A stretch of DNA of 64,000 nucleotides from Deltaproteobacteria bacterium. GTDB lineage: Bacteria > Bdellovibrionota_B > Oligoflexia > Oligoflexales > Bog-1112. Shown piece after piece: positions 61,169 through 64,000 of the stretch. The notes under the pieces were generated by a model. It searched no databases. It worked only from the letters and a program-made list of their open reading frames with translations, and was not told where the DNA came from. The translations under genes were made by a program, and so were the position numbers. The first letter of the stretch is position 1; the number at the start of each line of letters is the position of its first letter. The stretch is taken from contig CANIBL010000002.1 of assembly GCA_947466225.1 (NCBI GenBank), forward strand, positions 1 through 64,000, in the 5' to 3' direction.

Positions 61169-61909
61169 TTGTCGATTTTTTCTCGCTTGGAGTTGCGCAC
61201 CGTTACCGGTGTGCTCATTTTGGTTAATATATTGATCTTTTTGGGTCTGTGTTTTTTTTCTCAAAGTCTATTTACCATTGACACCCGCGCTTTGGTTTTA
61301 TTTGGCGCCAAGGAGCCGTTTCTGCTCCTCCAGGGGCAATATTGGCGTTTGGTGACCTCTATGTTTCTTCATGCAGGTTGGATTCATTTGGCTTTCAACA
61401 ATTTGGCGTTGAAGGCAATTGGCCGATACATGGAATCTTTTTTGGGGAAAAAGCGCTTTCTTTTATTCTATTTGATCAGTGGTCTCGGTAGCAGTTTGTG
61501 CAGCAACTACTTTCAGGTTTCTTTGGGGGTGGGGGCTTCCGGTGCGATCTTTGGAATGGTCGGCGTTGGGGTGGTTCTCGAGAATGCCCTGCTTTACCGA
61601 AGCAAATTCCCGCACCCAGTTCGCTCTCTTTCTCAGTATTTCCGTATCTGTCCGTTTACGTTTTTATCTGTGATTAACCTTGCCATTGCCGTGGCATTCA
61701 ATATTTTTGTGGACCTCTTGGATTTTCATACCTACATGGACAATGCAGCTCATCTCGGTGGACTGGGTACAGGCATTCTGCTGACCTTGATCCATCTGCA
61801 TGTGACTCGTAACCCCCTATTCAAAAAAAGTTGGGCTCGTGCAAGCATCTTAACCCTCTTTCTTGTTGGGATTAATGGGGTTTTTATTCGAAGTCTCTTT
61901 GTTTATTGA
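61169..61909 (+). CDS. Rhomboid-family intramembrane serine protease
   Basis: 246 residues from a TTG six bases after GAGG; an earlier TTG at 61163 is possible. At least six membrane helices are visible. SMFLHAGWIHLAFNNLAL carries the His and Asn motif, GVGASGAIFGMVG the catalytic Ser (about 124), and MDNAAHLGGLGTGILL the catalytic His. Rhomboids cut membrane proteins within the bilayer. Substrate unknown. Confidence 0.9.
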   Translation: MSIFSRLELRTVTGVLILVNILIFLGLCFFSQSLFTIDTRALVLFGAKEPFLLLQGQYWRLVTSMFLHAGWIHLAFNNLALKAIGRYMESFLGKKRFLLFYLISGLGSSLCSNYFQVSLGVGASGAIFGMVGVGVVLENALLYRSKFPHPVRSLSQYFRICPFTFLSVINLAIAVAFNIFVDLLDFHTYMDNAAHLGGLGTGILLTLIHLHVTRNPLFKKSWARASILTLFLVGINGVFIRSLFVY

Positions 61910-61926
61910 ACGTGATGCAATTTTTT

Positions 61927-62541
61927 TTACTGACGATGTTTGGTTGTATCGAGGTGAGGCAATAACCCAAAATTCAGTAAGGTTTTTTCCAATCGTTTAG
62001 ATTGGCTCCTCTGCCAACGTGTATAGGTTGCCAGCAACCCTTGGGTATCTTGTTCGAGCTTCTCTGCGATGTCTGCAATGATGTCGACAAAATCGGGAAA
62101 TGAAGCCGATAGGCTGGTAAAAACCCGAGACGGATGTTGCAAAGTAGGGTTTCTCTCTGACAGAGTCGAGACAGTTAGATAGGCGCTAGCACCCAAGTCC
62201 ATAAAGTATTTGCTACTGACAGTTTTTTCGTTGAAAGAATCTTGAAAATACCCTGCCATATAGAGGCTGGTGTCTCCGATGCTTTTGTAGAGTTTGTATT
62301 GATGTTCATGTGGAGATTCCAAGGCTGTCTTGAGTAGCAGTGCCAATGGGGTTTCCAAGGGATCAAGGGTTCCATGTACGGTATCGACTTTGCTGGGATT
62401 GATAAAATCACAGAGCAGGGTTACGAGGTAGAATTCAATTTCTTCGCTGATTTCGACGCGTTGTCGAGAAAGCGCAGCCTGTACTTTTTCCCGAAAGAAT
62501 TCAGTCGGTTTTATGGTTAATGAGATGTTGGTCTTCGACAT
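61927..62541 (-). CDS. Conserved hypothetical protein
   Basis: 204 residues, cytoplasmic, helical, with no signal peptide. SLYMAGYFQDSFNEKTVSSK and YFMDLGASAYLTVSTL are regions that recall a family of uncharacterised proteins in delta-proteobacteria, from memory. It is convergent with the rhomboid gene. No function can be proposed. Confidence 0.6.
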   Translation of the reverse strand: MSKTNISLTIKPTEFFREKVQAALSRQRVEISEEIEFYLVTLLCDFINPSKVDTVHGTLDPLETPLALLLKTALESPHEHQYKLYKSIGDTSLYMAGYFQDSFNEKTVSSKYFMDLGASAYLTVSTLSERNPTLQHPSRVFTSLSASFPDFVDIIADIAEKLEQDTQGLLATYTRWQRSQSKRLEKTLLNFGLLPHLDTTKHRQ

Positions 62542-62683
62542 ACCCCCCTCTTTCCCATATCTCTATTATACGTCGACTCTCTCGTATCAGTATCTATTGC
62601 AGGGGATATAAGGATTTTGTTTCGGTTTTATGCAGTTTTTGTTACAGTGCCAACCCTAGATACCCGGATACGTTGAAGACAAT

Positions 62684-63055
62684 ATGCGAGGTGATGTGGA
62701 ACCGACAGAACAACCAGAAAAACAAGCCAGCTTGGGACTAGAGGAAATTGTCCATCGCATCAATCGGATTGGACTCGAGTATGTCGAGGTAAAACGGAAA
62801 AGCGATCGATTGGAGTTATTGAAATCTTCCTACAAAGCCCGCGCCATGGAAAAATATGACGATGGATTGCGCACGGAAGCGAAGATCAAACGATTGGCCG
62901 AATTGGATGAAGCCTATTTGGCCTTTTTAGAAGAATTGGCCCAAGTACGTGCTGATTCAGAGAAACTCAAAATTCGCTATGAATCCTACCGAAATCTCTT
63001 TGAAGCCAGACGCAGCATCCTAAGCTACAAAAAAGCAGAAATGAAACTCCTATAG
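62684..63055 (+). CDS. Coiled-coil hypothetical protein
   Basis: 123 residues, almost entirely helical and charged, with heptads in the span around LEEIVHRINRIGLEYVEVKR and ADSEKLKIRYESYRNLFEAR. The end RRSILSYKKAEMKLL is lysine-rich. Similar short coiled-coil proteins occur in phages, but nothing phage-like surrounds it. Weak ribosome site. Confidence 0.55.
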   Translation: MRGDVEPTEQPEKQASLGLEEIVHRINRIGLEYVEVKRKSDRLELLKSSYKARAMEKYDDGLRTEAKIKRLAELDEAYLAFLEELAQVRADSEKLKIRYESYRNLFEARRSILSYKKAEMKLL

Positions 63056-63124
63056 ATCTATTCAGTTATCCTGCATTTCCTTTTGCAGTACAACGAGTGG
63101 GTATTGCAACATAGGAGGTTCGAG

Positions 63125-63904
63125 ATGAAATGCAAGCTGTCGCTCTTTCTTTTTATAACACACCTTACCGTAGTAGCAGCTGAACCAACCTACCGCGAGT
63201 GGAAGGGTGAGTTTAACTCGATGCAACTCGAAGGAGCAGAATCTCAATTCATTGGGGATGCGGTACCTACGTATCAAGATATTTTTACGTTGCATTTGGT
63301 CGGAAGTGTGAAAAATGATTTTACCCTGCGGATTTCTCCCACGCGGAAAAACATATTAATTCAGATACAAACACCAAAAAAACGGAGGGGATCCGGGTTG
63401 CATTTTTTCTCTGGGACGGTGAACCTGTCCTACGTTTATGATGATGGAGGTGAAGTAAAAAACGAGTATTTTTCTTTTTCCCTCACTAATCCGAATCAAA
63501 AGATATTTTTGCGCATCCCAACCTGTCTTGGTGTCTCGTCAGATTCTCGTGCATATTACCTCGATTGTCATGGGTTTTATAGTATTATGCAGTGGAAGGA
63601 TCTTACGCAGAAAGATCTATTACTAGAGGCCAAAGGAACAAAGAAGTGGTTTTCTCGTAGTATGGCAGTAAATACGGTGGCACTTGTATCCGATCCAGAG
63701 AGAACTAGACTAAACTGGGAAGTTGCTTCCTTTGGTGTGATATGTTTCCCCCATCCGATGCATGATCGTGCTCTCCATCAGGCGTTAGCTGCTCCAAAAA
63801 GACATCGAAAAACTTTTTATTCCAGTACGAATCCATTTGTTGAGGAAGAGGCGGGAGATGATGGGGATGCACTGGGATATGCCTCTGACGAAGCACATGA
63901 ATGA
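63125..63904 (+). CDS. Predicted exported protein, unknown
   Basis: 259 residues from the ATG with AGGAGG upstream. A signal peptide (about 1-19, CKLSLFLFITHLTVVAA) is followed by beta-rich sequence with two Cys residues (RIPTCLGVSS and YYLDCHGFYSI), and an acidic tail (EEEAGDDGDALGYASDEAHE). It ends one base before the gcvP stop, convergent. No family recognised. Confidence 0.6.
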   Translation: MKCKLSLFLFITHLTVVAAEPTYREWKGEFNSMQLEGAESQFIGDAVPTYQDIFTLHLVGSVKNDFTLRISPTRKNILIQIQTPKKRRGSGLHFFSGTVNLSYVYDDGGEVKNEYFSFSLTNPNQKIFLRIPTCLGVSSDSRAYYLDCHGFYSIMQWKDLTQKDLLLEAKGTKKWFSRSMAVNTVALVSDPERTRLNWEVASFGVICFPHPMHDRALHQALAAPKRHRKTFYSSTNPFVEEEAGDDGDALGYASDEAHE

Positions 63905-64000
63905 CTATCCGATACACACGGTGCAAAGATTTCGATCCCCAAATGCCTCGTTGATGCGTCGAACGGAAGGCCAAAATTTGTTGCGACCGGTGGCATAGCC
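63905..64000 (-). CDS. gcvP: Glycine dehydrogenase (decarboxylating), C-terminal fragment
   Basis: The last 31 residues of a gene entering from beyond the window: GYATGRNKFWPSVRRINEAF followed by GDRNLCTVCIG. This is the conserved end of the GcvP P-protein (or its GcvPB subunit), the pyridoxal-phosphate enzyme of the glycine cleavage system. Whether it is the fused or split form cannot be seen. Confidence 0.85.
   Translation of the reverse strand, partial: GYATGRNKFWPSVRRINEAFGDRNLCTVCIG

Overview
The window is a gene-dense stretch of a Gram-negative chromosome (mid GC, GTG and TTG starts common) from a flagellated bacterium with many lipoproteins and outer-membrane barrels. The order prs-rplY-pth-rpsF-rplI-dnaB, the rpsB-tsf-pyrH-frr block, the MotE-type flagellar protein and the abundance of secreted proteins suggest a delta-proteobacterial-type lineage (Bdellovibrionota/Oligoflexia or a neighbour). 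This is an inference from gene order and family resemblance; no 16S gene is present.

Layout. 1-2775: end of a flagellar operon (fliH end, fliI, fliJ, motE-like), then tRNA-Leu. 2989-9310: lipoprotein, outer-membrane barrels, plsC and an AddB-like nuclease. 9427-12110: dusB and serS, separated by an inverted-repeat element. 12130-20982: repeat cluster, large lipoprotein, Bfd, HAD phosphatase, AhpC, a lipoprotein whose start was overwritten by a second copy of the element, FadL-like barrel and a divergent TetR. 20990-26767: hypotheticals, methyltransferase, guaC, gltA. 26931-33326: two paralogous lipoproteins, two polysaccharide-synthesis genes and a sigma-54 activator. 33373-37954: frr, pyrH, tsf, rpsB, rpmF and fabD. 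38007-48795: lectin-like lipoprotein, FHA protein, clpB, tRNA-Gln, then the prs to dnaB run and grpE. 48805-52737: a three-gene operon of two SPFH proteins and a SulP transporter fused to a CcmM-like gamma carbonic anhydrase. 52870-64000: small secreted proteins, Fis, a secreted HNH protein, lon, def, rpe, hutH, rhomboid, hypotheticals and the 3' end of gcvP.

Two interspersed repeat families shape the region. The first is a hairpin built round CTGCGCAG. It occurs as the ends of two compound elements (10583-10816 and 17786-18302), as single hairpins between convergent genes, and inside the addB start. The second is a REP-like palindrome with CGTCAT/ATGACG ends, found at eight or more places, twice in tandem clusters. 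Both families have contributed start codons or N-termini to neighbouring genes.

The strongest candidates for an undescribed system are the SulP-gamma-carbonic anhydrase/SPFH operon, which looks like a membrane inorganic-carbon uptake unit, and a family of paralogous lipoproteins that combine a Cys-bearing N-terminal domain with long helices and hydrophobic segments.
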